DNA from: Streptomyces sp. NRRL F-6676
Lineage (GTDB): Bacteria > Actinomycetota > Actinomycetes > Streptomycetales > Streptomycetaceae
Assembly (NCBI RefSeq): GCF_000725625.1
Contig: NZ_JOHS01000006.1
Span: 190,718-254,717, forward strand
Direction: 5' to 3'
DNA: 64,000 nt
In this document: in pieces, positions 25,663-35,705 of the stretch
Numbering within the stretch: the stretch's first letter is position 1
Layout of the letters: each line of letters starts with the position of its first letter
Position numbers and translations under genes: made by a program
The notes under the pieces: generated by a model
Told to the model about the DNA's origin: nothing
Database searches by the model: none
What the model saw: only the letters and a program-made list of their open reading frames with translations

Positions 25663-25822
25663 AGCGGGGCGATGGCGGGGTGTGCGGGGGTAGATCGGGG
25701 GGGGCGACGGCGGGGTGTGCGGGGCGCGGGGGTAGAGCGGTCGGCCGACGGCGGGGTGTGCGGGGCGCGGCGGGGGCGGCCGGCCGGGCGGCTGGGCGGT
25801 TGGGCGGTTGGGCGGCTGGGCT
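25660..25822. repeat. GC-rich tandem repeats after the permease gene
   Basis: Three to four copies of a unit containing CGGCGGGGTGTGCGGGGCGCG and GTAGAGCGG (unit about 45-50 bases) are followed by four or five copies of a GGGCGG(T/C)T octamer. There is no coding potential. It separates the permease from the convergent RidA-like gene. Confidence 0.7.
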
Positions 25823-25828
25823 TTCCGG

Positions 25829-26200
25829 TCAGTCGAGTACGGCGACGGCCTCCACCTCGACCAGATGCTCGGGCACGTCCAGCGCGGCCACGCCGAGCAG
25901 CGTGGCGGGCGCGGCGGGGGGCGGCCCCCGCCCAGCGGGCGCCCCGGGGGACCCCGCCACATGGACGGTCAGCTTCGCGACGTCGTCGAACGAGGCACCG
26001 GCCGCGGCCAGCGCGGTGGCGACGTTGCGGTAGCACTGCTCCACCTGCGCGGCCAGATCGCCCACGCCGACGGTGACCCCGGCGGCGTCCCAGGAAACCT
26101 GCCCGGCGACGAAGACGGTCCGGGCGCCGGAGGCGACCGCCACCTGCCGGTAGACGTCGATCTCGGGCAGCCCGTCGGGGTTCAGCAGGGTGATGGCCAT
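25829..26200 (-). CDS. RidA/YjgF-family protein with an altered internal segment
   Basis: A 123-residue member of the RidA (enamine/imine deaminase) superfamily, with conserved FVAGQVSWDAAGVTVG, QVEQCYRNVATALAAAG and FDDVAKLTVHV. After LTVHV the usual stretch of about 35 residues before PATLLGVAAL is replaced by about 22 residues rich in Gly, Pro and Ala, encoded by almost pure GC sequence. The active-site Arg of canonical RidA is not present at the expected place. Either this is a non-catalytic variant or the sequence is damaged. It is divergent from an HxlR remnant. Confidence 0.72.
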   Translation of the reverse strand: MAITLLNPDGLPEIDVYRQVAVASGARTVFVAGQVSWDAAGVTVGVGDLAAQVEQCYRNVATALAAAGASFDDVAKLTVHVAGSPGAPAGRGPPPAAPATLLGVAALDVPEHLVEVEAVAVLD

Positions 26201-26303
26201 GGTGGTACGCCTCCTGATGCGTGCTCTCCTGTGGTTACTCAGGAACCATAGGAAAGTGACCGCTGACGTGGAAGAACGCACTTTTCGGTGACTGGGGAAC
26301 CTC

Positions 26304-26623
26304 ATGGTGAGCAAGCAGGTCACGGACGCGACGGTGAAGAACGAGACGGTGAGGGGCGCGACGGCGAGGGCTTCACCGAACTGCACAGCGAGGTCGACGG
26401 CATCAGTCACAAGATGCTGACCCAGAACCTGCGCCTGCTGGAGCGCGACGGCCTGGTCGAGCGCACGGTGTACCCCACCGTGCCGCCGCGCGTCGAGTAC
26501 ACGCTCACGGAGCCGGGCCAGGCCCTGCGCGCGACGGTCGACGCCATGTGCGACTGGACCCGGCGCCATCTGCGCGCCATCGAGACGGCCCCCCACCGCT
26601 TCGACGCGGCCCGCCCGGCCTGA
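26304..26623 (+). pseudogene. HxlR-family regulator remnant, frameshifted and 5'-deleted
   Basis: The C-terminal half of an HxlR winged-helix regulator is clear: FTELHSEVDGISHKMLTQNL, then RLLERDGLVERTVYPTVPPR and VEYTLTEPG. The N-terminal helices with the CPV...GDKW pattern are missing. The natural-looking ATG opens a different frame (MVSKQVTDATVKNETVRG) from the one encoding the helix-turn-helix, with the switch near 26360. A GTG at 26288 gives an in-frame protein of 111 residues with a Gly/Asp/Glu-rich start, but it lacks the family N-terminus. It is probably a pseudogene or an assembly error. Confidence 0.62.
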
Positions 26624-26947
26624 AGCGCATACGGACCGGTGGGGACGGGGCACGATCGCGGTCGAGTGCCGCCCGGGTCACGGAACTGTCCCGGCCGGAC
26701 GCCGGCCGCGCACGGAGGCGGAACGGCGACGGGAACCCCTGTCCGAGCCGCGTTCCGCCAGGGCCGGCGGGGTGCGCCCGGCGCCGGCCCGCGTGGTTCG
26801 GCGATTCCTCCTCGATGTCTCCTGTAACAGGGACGTAGTAGCGGGTGGCCCGGAGGAACGGCGCGGCGGCCGGAGCCGCTCTAGGTGATCAGAAACGCTC
26901 GCTCGTACCGACGGGCAGGCACCCCGACCGACACCGAGGAAGACACC
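26624..26947. other. Intergenic stretch with no recognised gene
   Basis: About 320 bases between the HxlR remnant and the DUF4232 lipoprotein gene. Reading frames here have no conserved pattern. The last part presumably holds the lipoprotein promoter, and GAGGAAG precedes its ATG. Nothing else is seen. Confidence 0.6.
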
Positions 26948-27622
26948 ATGCGCGCTCAGAAGCTCACCATTGCCGCCCTGGCCCTCGCCGCGGGCCTCGC
27001 GCTCACGGCCTGCCAGAACGACGACGCCGCCATGGGGCAGGACACGTCGGCCACCGGGTCCTCCTCGTCCTCCTCGACCGGCGGCTCGGGTTCGGGTTCG
27101 GGCTCGGGCGACAAGGCGGCCCAGGGTTCCGCCAAGGGATCCGGCGGCACGAAGGCGGACGGGCAGGGCGGCAGCGAGGGAACCGGCTCCGACACGAACA
27201 ACGGCACCGAGAAGTGCCGCACCGGCAACCTGGACATCACCGCGCAGGACACCACCATCACCGGCGAAGACCCGAGGACCGTCGCGGTGACGTTCATGAA
27301 CGTCGGCGGCCACGACTGCTCGCTCAGCGGTTTCGCGGGTGTGGACCTGAAGACCAACGCGGGGACGATCTCCGCGCAGCGCGAGGGCGATCCGGCCGAC
27401 GCGACCGTCCTCAAGAACGGCAAGTCGGTGTCCTTCTACATCTCCTACCCGGCCAACGACACGGGCGGCTCCGGCGTCCGCATCACCGGGCTCGTGGTGA
27501 CCCCGCCCAACGAGACCAAGTCGGTCACCCTCACCTGGCCGGGCGCCGGCTCCCTCCCCGCCTCCGACGACGCCGCCCCGGTCAAGGTCGGCCCCATCGG
27601 CAGCGCCGGCCAGGGCGGCTGA
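26948..27622 (+). CDS. DUF4232-domain lipoprotein
   Basis: A 224-residue secreted lipoprotein. The lipobox is LTAC with the acylated Cys at residue 22. A Ser/Gly/Thr-rich disordered linker (about residues 30-85) leads to a DUF4232 domain starting at CRTGNLDITAQD, with the paired Cys in GGHDCSLSGFAGVDL. The family is common on actinobacterial surfaces and its function is unknown. The ATG follows GAGGAAG. A bidirectional terminator hairpin follows. Confidence 0.88.
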   Translation: MRAQKLTIAALALAAGLALTACQNDDAAMGQDTSATGSSSSSSTGGSGSGSGSGDKAAQGSAKGSGGTKADGQGGSEGTGSDTNNGTEKCRTGNLDITAQDTTITGEDPRTVAVTFMNVGGHDCSLSGFAGVDLKTNAGTISAQREGDPADATVLKNGKSVSFYISYPANDTGGSGVRITGLVVTPPNETKSVTLTWPGAGSLPASDDAAPVKVGPIGSAGQGG

Positions 27623-27643
27623 CCCGACTTTTCGGCACTACCG

Positions 27644-27675
27644 GAAGGGCCCCACCGTGAACGGTGGGGCCCTTC
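27644..27675. terminator. Bidirectional terminator between the lipoprotein and SDR genes
   Basis: A perfect 15-base-pair hairpin (GAAGGGCCCCACCGT with its complement) around a two-base GA spacer, between convergent stop codons. A copy differing by one base lies on the other side of the SDR gene. Confidence 0.85.
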
Positions 27676-27681
27676 GGCCGG

Positions 27682-28413
27682 TCAGGAAGGTGTGCCGTCC
27701 GTGCGCGAGGTGCGGCCCAGCTCCCGGAACCGGCTCTCGAACTCGCTGGGGTCCCTGCTCAGCGAGGCCTTGACCATCGCGGTGAACTCGTCGACGACGA
27801 CCTCGTACGCACCGGACTCGACACCGTCGAGGGCGGCCCGCGCGACGTCGGCCGGGGGCGACTTGGGCACGTCGAAGCCCTTCATCATGTCGGTGTCGGC
27901 CGCCCCGAGATGCACCGAGGTGATAAGGGTTCCCTGCCCGGCCAGCTCCTGGCGCAGCGCGTTGCCCATGCTCCACAGGGCGGCCTTGGACACCGCGTAG
28001 GCGCTGCTGCCGGGGAAGACGAACCAGGAGGCCGAGGAGACCATGTTCAGGATGGCGCCACCGCCGTTCCTCGCCAGGACCGGGGCGAAGGCGCGGACCA
28101 TGGACAGCGTCCCGAAGAAGTTGACCTCCATCGTGTCGCGCACGGCATCGAGATCGCCGAGCAGGAGGCCGCCGGTTATATCCGCATTGTTGACGAGCAG
28201 ATCCACGTCGCCGGCCGCCTCGGCAGCCGCCGCCACGGAACCGGAATCGGTGACGTCGAGAGCGAGAACCTCCACACCGTCGAGGTCGACGGACTCCGGC
28301 CGACGCGCGGTCGCGTAGACCTTCGCACCCCGCTCGACGAGCTGGGCCGCGAGCTGACGGCCGATACCGCGATTGGCTCCGGTGACGAGCGCTGTGGCTC
28401 CGTTGATGTCCAT
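27682..28413 (-). CDS. Short-chain dehydrogenase/reductase
   Basis: A 243-residue classical SDR. The cofactor motif TGANRGIG is at residues 11-18. The usual NNAG is NNAD here. The catalytic triad is in SSASW with YAVSK (Tyr and Lys). Arg residues after the second strand (ATARRPES) favour NADPH. The substrate is unknown. It is a single gene, flanked on both sides by nearly identical hairpins. Confidence 0.9.
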   Translation of the reverse strand: MDINGATALVTGANRGIGRQLAAQLVERGAKVYATARRPESVDLDGVEVLALDVTDSGSVAAAAEAAGDVDLLVNNADITGGLLLGDLDAVRDTMEVNFFGTLSMVRAFAPVLARNGGGAILNMVSSASWFVFPGSSAYAVSKAALWSMGNALRQELAGQGTLITSVHLGAADTDMMKGFDVPKSPPADVARAALDGVESGAYEVVVDEFTAMVKASLSRDPSEFESRFRELGRTSRTDGTPS

Positions 28414-28581
28414 GGACGCAGGCTAGAACTTCACGCGGGCGTGAGGTTCAAGTCCGGATGGATCGGGAGAACACGGTGCCCATCGGGGAATTCACCGCAC
28501 CCGCGGGGGCAGCGCGCGCGTTGCCCAGCAGGACTGTCCCGGAGACGAAACCGGAAGACAAAACCTGAAACGGACAACGAC

Positions 28582-28613
28582 GAAGGGCCCCACCGCGAAC
28601 GGTGGGGCCCTTC
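28582..28613 (-). terminator. Terminator downstream of tRNA-Ser(GGA)
   Basis: A 15-base-pair hairpin, GAAGGGCCCCACCGC with its near-complement. It is the same as the one at the other end of the SDR gene except for one base. It begins 23 bases after the tRNA 3' end. Confidence 0.8.
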
Positions 28614-28635
28614 GACATCGTGCCCGGTGAGGCAC

Positions 28636-28723
28636 TGGCGGAGGATACGAGATTCGAACTCGTGAGGGGTTGCCCCCAACACGCTTTCCAAGCGTGCGCC
28701 CTAGGCCTCTAGGCGAATCCTCC
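28636..28723 (-). tRNA. tRNA-Ser (anticodon GGA)
   Basis: An 88-base class II tRNA with a long variable arm. The acceptor GGAGGAT pairs with ATCCTCC, the discriminator is G and CCA is encoded. The anticodon stem CACGC/GCGTG encloses TTGGAAA, giving GGA (reads UCC and UCU). Confidence 0.95.
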
Positions 28724-28796
28724 GCCGGGAACATTACATGACGGTGGGGAGTGGTTGCGAACTCGATCGGGGGGTGGGCGATCGGGTAGGCTGGGG

Positions 28797-28890
28797 CTCA
28801 GCCCCTCACGCGGCGCTATCTGACTGAACTCCCCCAGGGCCGGAAGGCAGCAAGGGTAGGTTGGCTCTGGCGGGTGCGTGGGGGGTCTTT
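28797..28890 (+). ncRNA. ffs: Signal recognition particle small RNA (4.5S-like)
   Basis: The domain IV core GGAAGGCAGCA that binds Ffh is present at about 28841-28851, with matching symmetric-loop sequence on the other arm (AGGGTAGG). The outer helix is formed by CCCCTCACGC and GCGTGGGG. A TAGGCT -10-like hexamer lies just before the predicted 5' end. Placement immediately upstream of dnaX is conserved in Streptomyces. The exact ends are approximate. Confidence 0.92.
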
Positions 28891-28996
28891 GTTCTCCCCC
28901 TTTCTTTGCGGGCCCTGGTTCGCGTGGGTCCCGGCGTGGCCGGGGTCTCCTCGGCGGCGGGGTCCGTTGTCGGTGGGCGCCTATAACCTCGTATGC

Positions 28997-31486
28997 GTGT
29001 CCTCTCTCGCGCTGTACCGCCGTTACCGCCCGGAGTCGTTCGCCGAGGTCATCGGGCAGGAACACGTCACCGACCCGCTGCAGCAGGCGCTGCGGAACAA
29101 CCGGGTCAATCACGCGTACCTGTTCAGCGGTCCGCGCGGCTGCGGGAAGACCACCAGCGCCCGGATCCTGGCCCGCTGTCTGAACTGCGAGCAGGGGCCC
29201 ACGCCGACGCCGTGCGGCGAGTGCCAGTCCTGCCGCGACCTCGCGCGCAACGGCCCCGGCTCGCTCGACGTCATCGAGATCGACGCCGCCTCGCACGGTG
29301 GTGTGGACGACGCCCGTGACCTGCGGGAGAAGGCCTTCTTCGGGCCCGCGAGCAGCCGGTACAAGATCTACATCATCGACGAGGCCCACATGGTCACGCC
29401 GGCCGGCTTCAACGCGTTGCTCAAGGTCGTCGAGGAGCCTCCGGAGCACCTGAAGTTCGTCTTCGCCACCACCGAGCCCGAGAAGGTCATCGGGACGATC
29501 CGCTCCCGTACCCACCACTACCCGTTCCGGCTCGTGCCGCCGGGCACGCTGCGGGACTACCTGGGCGAGGTGTGCGCCAAGGAGGACATCCCGGTCGAGG
29601 AGGGCGTGCTGCCGCTCGTCGTGCGCGCGGGCGCGGGGTCCGTGCGTGACTCCATGTCCGTGATGGACCAGCTCCTCGCCGGTGCCGGGGACGACGGCGT
29701 GACGTACGCCATGGCCACCGCGCTGCTCGGTTACACGGACAGGTCGCTGCTCGACTCCGTGGTGGAGGCGTTCGCCTCCGGAGACGGGGCGGCGGCGTTC
29801 GAGGTCGTCGACCGTGTCATCGAGGGCGGCAACGACCCTCGGCGGTTCGTCACCGACCTGCTGGAGCGGCTGCGTGACCTCGTCATCCTCGCGGCCGTCC
29901 CCGACGCCGCCGAGAAGGGGCTCATCGACGCCCCCGCCGACGTCGTGGAACGCATGCAGGCCCAGGCGGGCGTGTTCGGCGCCGCCGAGCTGAGCCGCGC
30001 CGCCGACCTCGTCAACCAGGGGTTGACCGAGATGCGCGGGGCGACCTCGCCCCGGCTCCAGCTCGAACTCATCTGCGCACGCGTCCTGCTGCCCGCCGCC
30101 TACGGCGACGAGCGGTCCGTCATGGCCCGCATGGACCGGCTGGAGCGCGGCGTCGGCTTCGCCGCGGCCGGTGCCGGACCCGCCATGGGGTACGTCCCGG
30201 GGCCCGGAACCCACGGCGGAGCGACGGCCGACGGCGCGCAGGCGGGGTACGGCGCGGGTGGCCAGGGCGGTGCGAGTGGTCCGGGGATGGTGCAGCAGGG
30301 CGGTCCGCCGCAAGGGGGCCCGGGTGCCGCACCGGTCCCGCCCGGCGGCGGTGCCGAGGCGACCCGGGCGGCGGCACGGAACGGAGGTACGGGGCCGCAG
30401 GGCGCCCCCGGCCCGGGTTCCGCAAATGGTCCCGGTCCCGTCGGTGAGGCTCCGCCCGTGGGTGCCGGCGCGCCATCGCAGCCCGGGCCGGCCCCCGTGG
30501 CGCAGGACGGTCCCGGCGGCGGTGCCGCGCCCGGCGCCTGGCCCACGGCCGCGCCCACCGGCGGCGGCCGGCGCCCCGGCGGCTGGCCCACCGCCGCGCC
30601 CACGGGTGGCGGCGGACAGCAGACGGGCGGCCCCGCGGCGGCCCCCGCCCCGCGCACGCCGACGGCGGCCCCGGCCGCACCGGCGCCCTCGGCCCCCGGC
30701 CCCGGCGGGCTCGACCCCCGGGTGCTCTGGCCCAACATCCTGGAGGCGGTCAAGAACCGTCGCCGCTTCACCTGGATCCTGCTGAGCCAGAACGCCCAGG
30801 TCACGGCGTTCGACGGCACCACCTTGCAGATCGGCTTCGTCAACGCGGGCGCGCGCGACAACTTCGCCGGCAGCGGCAGCGAGGACGTGCTGCGGCAGGC
30901 GTTGTCCGAGCAGTTCAACGTGCAGTGGAAGATCGACGCGGTGGTCGACGGCCCGGGCGGTTCCGGTGGTCCCGGGGGACCGGGCGGCGGTGGGCCGGGC
31001 TTCGGACCGGGGAGCGGCCCGGGCGGCGCGGCAGCTGCCACCGGAGGCGGCTCCGGGTTCGGCGGCGGGTCCGGGTACAACGGTGGGGGAAGCGGAGGCA
31101 GCGGCGGCGGGTCCGGTTTCCCGGCGGCCCCCGGCGCTCCGTCGGCCCAGTCCGGCGGCTACGGCTCGGACGGGTACGGCTCCGGCGGCGCGGGTGGCCA
31201 GGGCGGCGCCCTCGCCACCGCGCGCCCCGCCCCCGCACAGGCCGCGCCCCCCGCACCACGGCCGTCCGCCGGACCGGCCACCGCGTCCGCGCCCGCCTCG
31301 CGACCGGCCCCGTCGGCAGGTCCGGCACCGGCCGCCGACACCGCCCCGCGCCGGCCCCCCGTCGCCCCCGAGGACGACATGGCGGAGGAGGACGACCCCG
31401 ACCTCGACGAGTCCGCCCTCTCCGGCCACGAACTGATCGTCCGCGAACTGGGCGCGACGGTGATGGAGGAGTTCTCGAACGAGTGA
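28997..31486 (+). CDS. dnaX: DNA polymerase III subunits gamma and tau
   Basis: An 829-residue clamp-loader ATPase. Start GTG gives VSSLALYRRYRPESFAEVIG, the conserved N-terminus. Walker A is GPRGCGKTT, the zinc module is CLNC..PCGECQSC, Walker B is IIDEAHMVT, and the sensor region is TIRSRTHHY. Domain III ends near residue 375. Two long Gly/Pro/Ala-rich disordered stretches (about 385-565 and 650-775) surround a folded segment (VLWPNILEAVKNRRRFTWIL) that resembles the tau-specific domain. It is much longer than the E. coli protein because of these linkers. No slippery heptamer for a gamma form was noticed. Confidence 0.95.
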   Translation: MSSLALYRRYRPESFAEVIGQEHVTDPLQQALRNNRVNHAYLFSGPRGCGKTTSARILARCLNCEQGPTPTPCGECQSCRDLARNGPGSLDVIEIDAASHGGVDDARDLREKAFFGPASSRYKIYIIDEAHMVTPAGFNALLKVVEEPPEHLKFVFATTEPEKVIGTIRSRTHHYPFRLVPPGTLRDYLGEVCAKEDIPVEEGVLPLVVRAGAGSVRDSMSVMDQLLAGAGDDGVTYAMATALLGYTDRSLLDSVVEAFASGDGAAAFEVVDRVIEGGNDPRRFVTDLLERLRDLVILAAVPDAAEKGLIDAPADVVERMQAQAGVFGAAELSRAADLVNQGLTEMRGATSPRLQLELICARVLLPAAYGDERSVMARMDRLERGVGFAAAGAGPAMGYVPGPGTHGGATADGAQAGYGAGGQGGASGPGMVQQGGPPQGGPGAAPVPPGGGAEATRAAARNGGTGPQGAPGPGSANGPGPVGEAPPVGAGAPSQPGPAPVAQDGPGGGAAPGAWPTAAPTGGGRRPGGWPTAAPTGGGGQQTGGPAAAPAPRTPTAAPAAPAPSAPGPGGLDPRVLWPNILEAVKNRRRFTWILLSQNAQVTAFDGTTLQIGFVNAGARDNFAGSGSEDVLRQALSEQFNVQWKIDAVVDGPGGSGGPGGPGGGGPGFGPGSGPGGAAAATGGGSGFGGGSGYNGGGSGGSGGGSGFPAAPGAPSAQSGGYGSDGYGSGGAGGQGGALATARPAPAQAAPPAPRPSAGPATASAPASRPAPSAGPAPAADTAPRRPPVAPEDDMAEEDDPDLDESALSGHELIVRELGATVMEEFSNE

Positions 31487-31756
31487 ACGAGTGGACGAGT
31501 GGGGAGGGAAGGGGGACGAGCGGGACCGGTGAGCCGGGTTACCGCCGGGACCGGTGCGTCGAGTGAGGTGAGCGAGAGAGGGGCCGCCCGGCCCCCGGCG
31601 CCGGTCGCGCTGCACCCGGCGCCGGCTGCCCCGTACCCGGTGCCGGTCGCGCCGCACCCGGCGTCGCCCCGGTTCGGATGAACGTACGAACCCCGGCCCT
31701 CCCGCCCGTCGTCGCCCGCCACAAGGCCGGCGGCCCGCGCCCGTTAGGCTGACCCC

Positions 31757-33013
31757 GTGAAGGTCCTCGTCATCGGTAGCGGTGCCCGCGAACACGCCCT
31801 GTGCCGTGCTCTGTCCCTCGACCCCCACGTCACGGCGCTGTACTGCGCCCCCGGCAACGCCGGCATCGCCGAAGTGGCCGAGCTGCACCCGGTCGACGCG
31901 CTCGACGGCAAGGCCGTGGCCGCGCTCGCCGAGGAGCTCGGGGCCGGGCTGGTCGTCGTCGGCCCGGAGGCCCCGCTCGTCGCGGGCGTCGCCGACGCCG
32001 TGCGCGAGGCCGGCATCCCCTGCTTCGGCCCCTCCGGACAGGCCGCGCGGCTGGAGGGTTCCAAGGCGTTCGCCAAGGACGTGATGGCCGCCGCCGGGGT
32101 CCCCACCGCCCGTTCGTACGTGTGCACGACCGCCGAGGAGGCCGAGACCGCCCTCGACGCCTTCGGAGCGCCGTACGTCGTCAAGGACGACGGGCTCGCG
32201 GCCGGCAAGGGCGTCGTCGTCACCGACGACCTCGACGCCGCCAAGGCGCACGCTGCCGCCTGCGAGCGCGTGGTCGTCGAGGAGTTCCTCGACGGACCCG
32301 AGGTGTCGCTGTTCGCGATCACCGACGGCGAGACCGTCCTCCCGCTCCAGCCCGCCCAGGACTTCAAGCGTGCCCTGAACGGCGACGAGGGCCCGAACAC
32401 CGGCGGCATGGGGGCGTACTCGCCGCTGCCGTGGGCCGAGCCCAAGCTGGTCGAGGAGGTGCTGACGACGGTGCTGCAACCGACCGTGGACGAGATGCGC
32501 CGCCGCGGCACCCCGTTCTCCGGCCTGCTCTACGCCGGCCTGGCGATCACCTCCCGGGGCGTACGCGTGATCGAATTCAACGCGCGCTTCGGCGACCCCG
32601 AGACCCAGGTGGTCCTCGCCCGGCTCAAGACCCCGCTCGCCGGGGTGCTGCTGGCGTCGGCCAACGGCACGCTCGCCGACCTCGAGCCGCTGCGCTGGAG
32701 CGACGACGCGGCCGTCACCGTCGTCCTCGCCTCGCACAACTACCCCGGCACCCCGCGCACCGGCGACCCCATCACCGGTCTCGACGACGTCGAGGCCCAG
32801 GACGCCCCGCACGCCTACGTCCTGCACGCCGGCACCCGCCGCGACGGGGACACGGTCGTGAGCGCCGGTGGCCGGGTGCTGTCCGTGACGGCCACGGGCG
32901 AGGACCTCACCCAGGCCCGCGACCGCGCCTACACCGCCGTCGCCCGCATCCAGCTCGACGGCGCCCACCACCGCACCGACATCGCGCTGAAGGCGGCCAC
33001 GGGCGAGCGGTGA
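31757..33013 (+). CDS. purD: Phosphoribosylamine-glycine ligase (GAR synthetase)
   Basis: A 418-residue ATP-grasp enzyme for step 2 of IMP synthesis, joining phosphoribosylamine and glycine. It has the N-terminal [15 protein letters not shown], the SKAFAKDVM region, the ATP-grasp lid and [28 protein letters not shown], the [10 protein letters not shown] loop and the metal-binding [12 protein letters not shown]. The GTG start encodes the conserved N-terminus. It stands alone, about 270 bases after dnaX, in a gap with only short GC-rich repeats. Confidence 0.97.
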   Translation: MKVLVIGSGAREHALCRALSLDPHVTALYCAPGNAGIAEVAELHPVDALDGKAVAALAEELGAGLVVVGPEAPLVAGVADAVREAGIPCFGPSGQAARLEGSKAFAKDVMAAAGVPTARSYVCTTAEEAETALDAFGAPYVVKDDGLAAGKGVVVTDDLDAAKAHAAACERVVVEEFLDGPEVSLFAITDGETVLPLQPAQDFKRALNGDEGPNTGGMGAYSPLPWAEPKLVEEVLTTVLQPTVDEMRRRGTPFSGLLYAGLAITSRGVRVIEFNARFGDPETQVVLARLKTPLAGVLLASANGTLADLEPLRWSDDAAVTVVLASHNYPGTPRTGDPITGLDDVEAQDAPHAYVLHAGTRRDGDTVVSAGGRVLSVTATGEDLTQARDRAYTAVARIQLDGAHHRTDIALKAATGER

Positions 33014-33017
33014 CGAG

Positions 33018-33140
33018 AAGGCCGGCGAGACCGGTCGAACGGAGGCTGGCGAGACCGGTCGGACGGTGACCGGCGAGACCGGTCGGACGATGACCCGTGA
33101 GATCGGTCGGACGGTGACCGGTGAGACCGGTCGGACTTCC
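33018..33140. repeat. Tandem repeats of about 25 bases downstream of purD
   Basis: Five degenerate copies of a unit reading CGAGACCGGTCGGACGGTGAC. The first copies have GAACGGAGGCTGG variants. They start just after the purD stop codon. The rest of the 430-base gap up to the next gene contains no recognisable gene; a GGGGCCGGAGGCCCC hairpin lies near 33310. Confidence 0.75.
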
Positions 33141-33444
33141 AGGGCCCCGGTTCCTGCCCAGGACCGGGGCCCTGCCCATGCCCATGCCCGGCGGCCCGTC
33201 CCGCCACGACGGGAAGCCCTTTACCGGAAACCGCGTCGCGATGCACGCTCAGGTCACCCACCTCTCCCCAAAGCCATTCCATCGAGTGACCGGTCCCCCA
33301 TCCGGATGACGGGGCCGGAGGCCCCAACTAGGGTGCCGCGCAAGCGTTCCGGCACTTGGCCCACCGGCATTGCGATGTCAGTGGCGGGTGCCACAGTGGG
33401 GGAGTGAGCAACGCACGCCGACAGGCAGGGGGTGACGTCCGGTC

Positions 33445-35487
<2,043 letters not shown>

Positions 35488-35705
35488 TCCGCACGGATCG
35501 CGGGGCCCGCCGCGGCCGACCCGTTCCCGTCGGACACCTCTCCTTCGCTTCACGTCAATTCACGACGAACGGTGACGGTGTGCGTGCATATTGTGATGTG
35601 CTGGCTCCGAACGCGTGGGCGGCATGGGCACGCGTCAGCTGACACTGGCATAACAACGCCGGGACCGCCGGCAGAGGCAACAAGGGCATAGGGGAGGGGC
35701 GGCGT

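Noticed and set aside
22420..25962. A 1180-codon open frame opposite the ABC operon
   Set aside because: Antisense to well-defined ATPase and permease genes; no family pattern of its own.
26678..27313. Minus-strand frame of 211 codons opposite the lipoprotein gene
   Set aside because: The plus strand has a lipobox and DUF4232 pattern; the minus frame is Gly/Arg-rich shadow sequence.
28795..28900. A coding start for dnaX within the SRP RNA region
   Set aside because: The frame is open there but overlaps the SRP RNA; the conserved DnaX N-terminus begins at the GTG at 28997.
28709..32971. A 1420-codon open frame opposite dnaX and purD
   Set aside because: Spans two unrelated genes on the other strand and consists of Gly/Arg/Val-rich shadow sequence.
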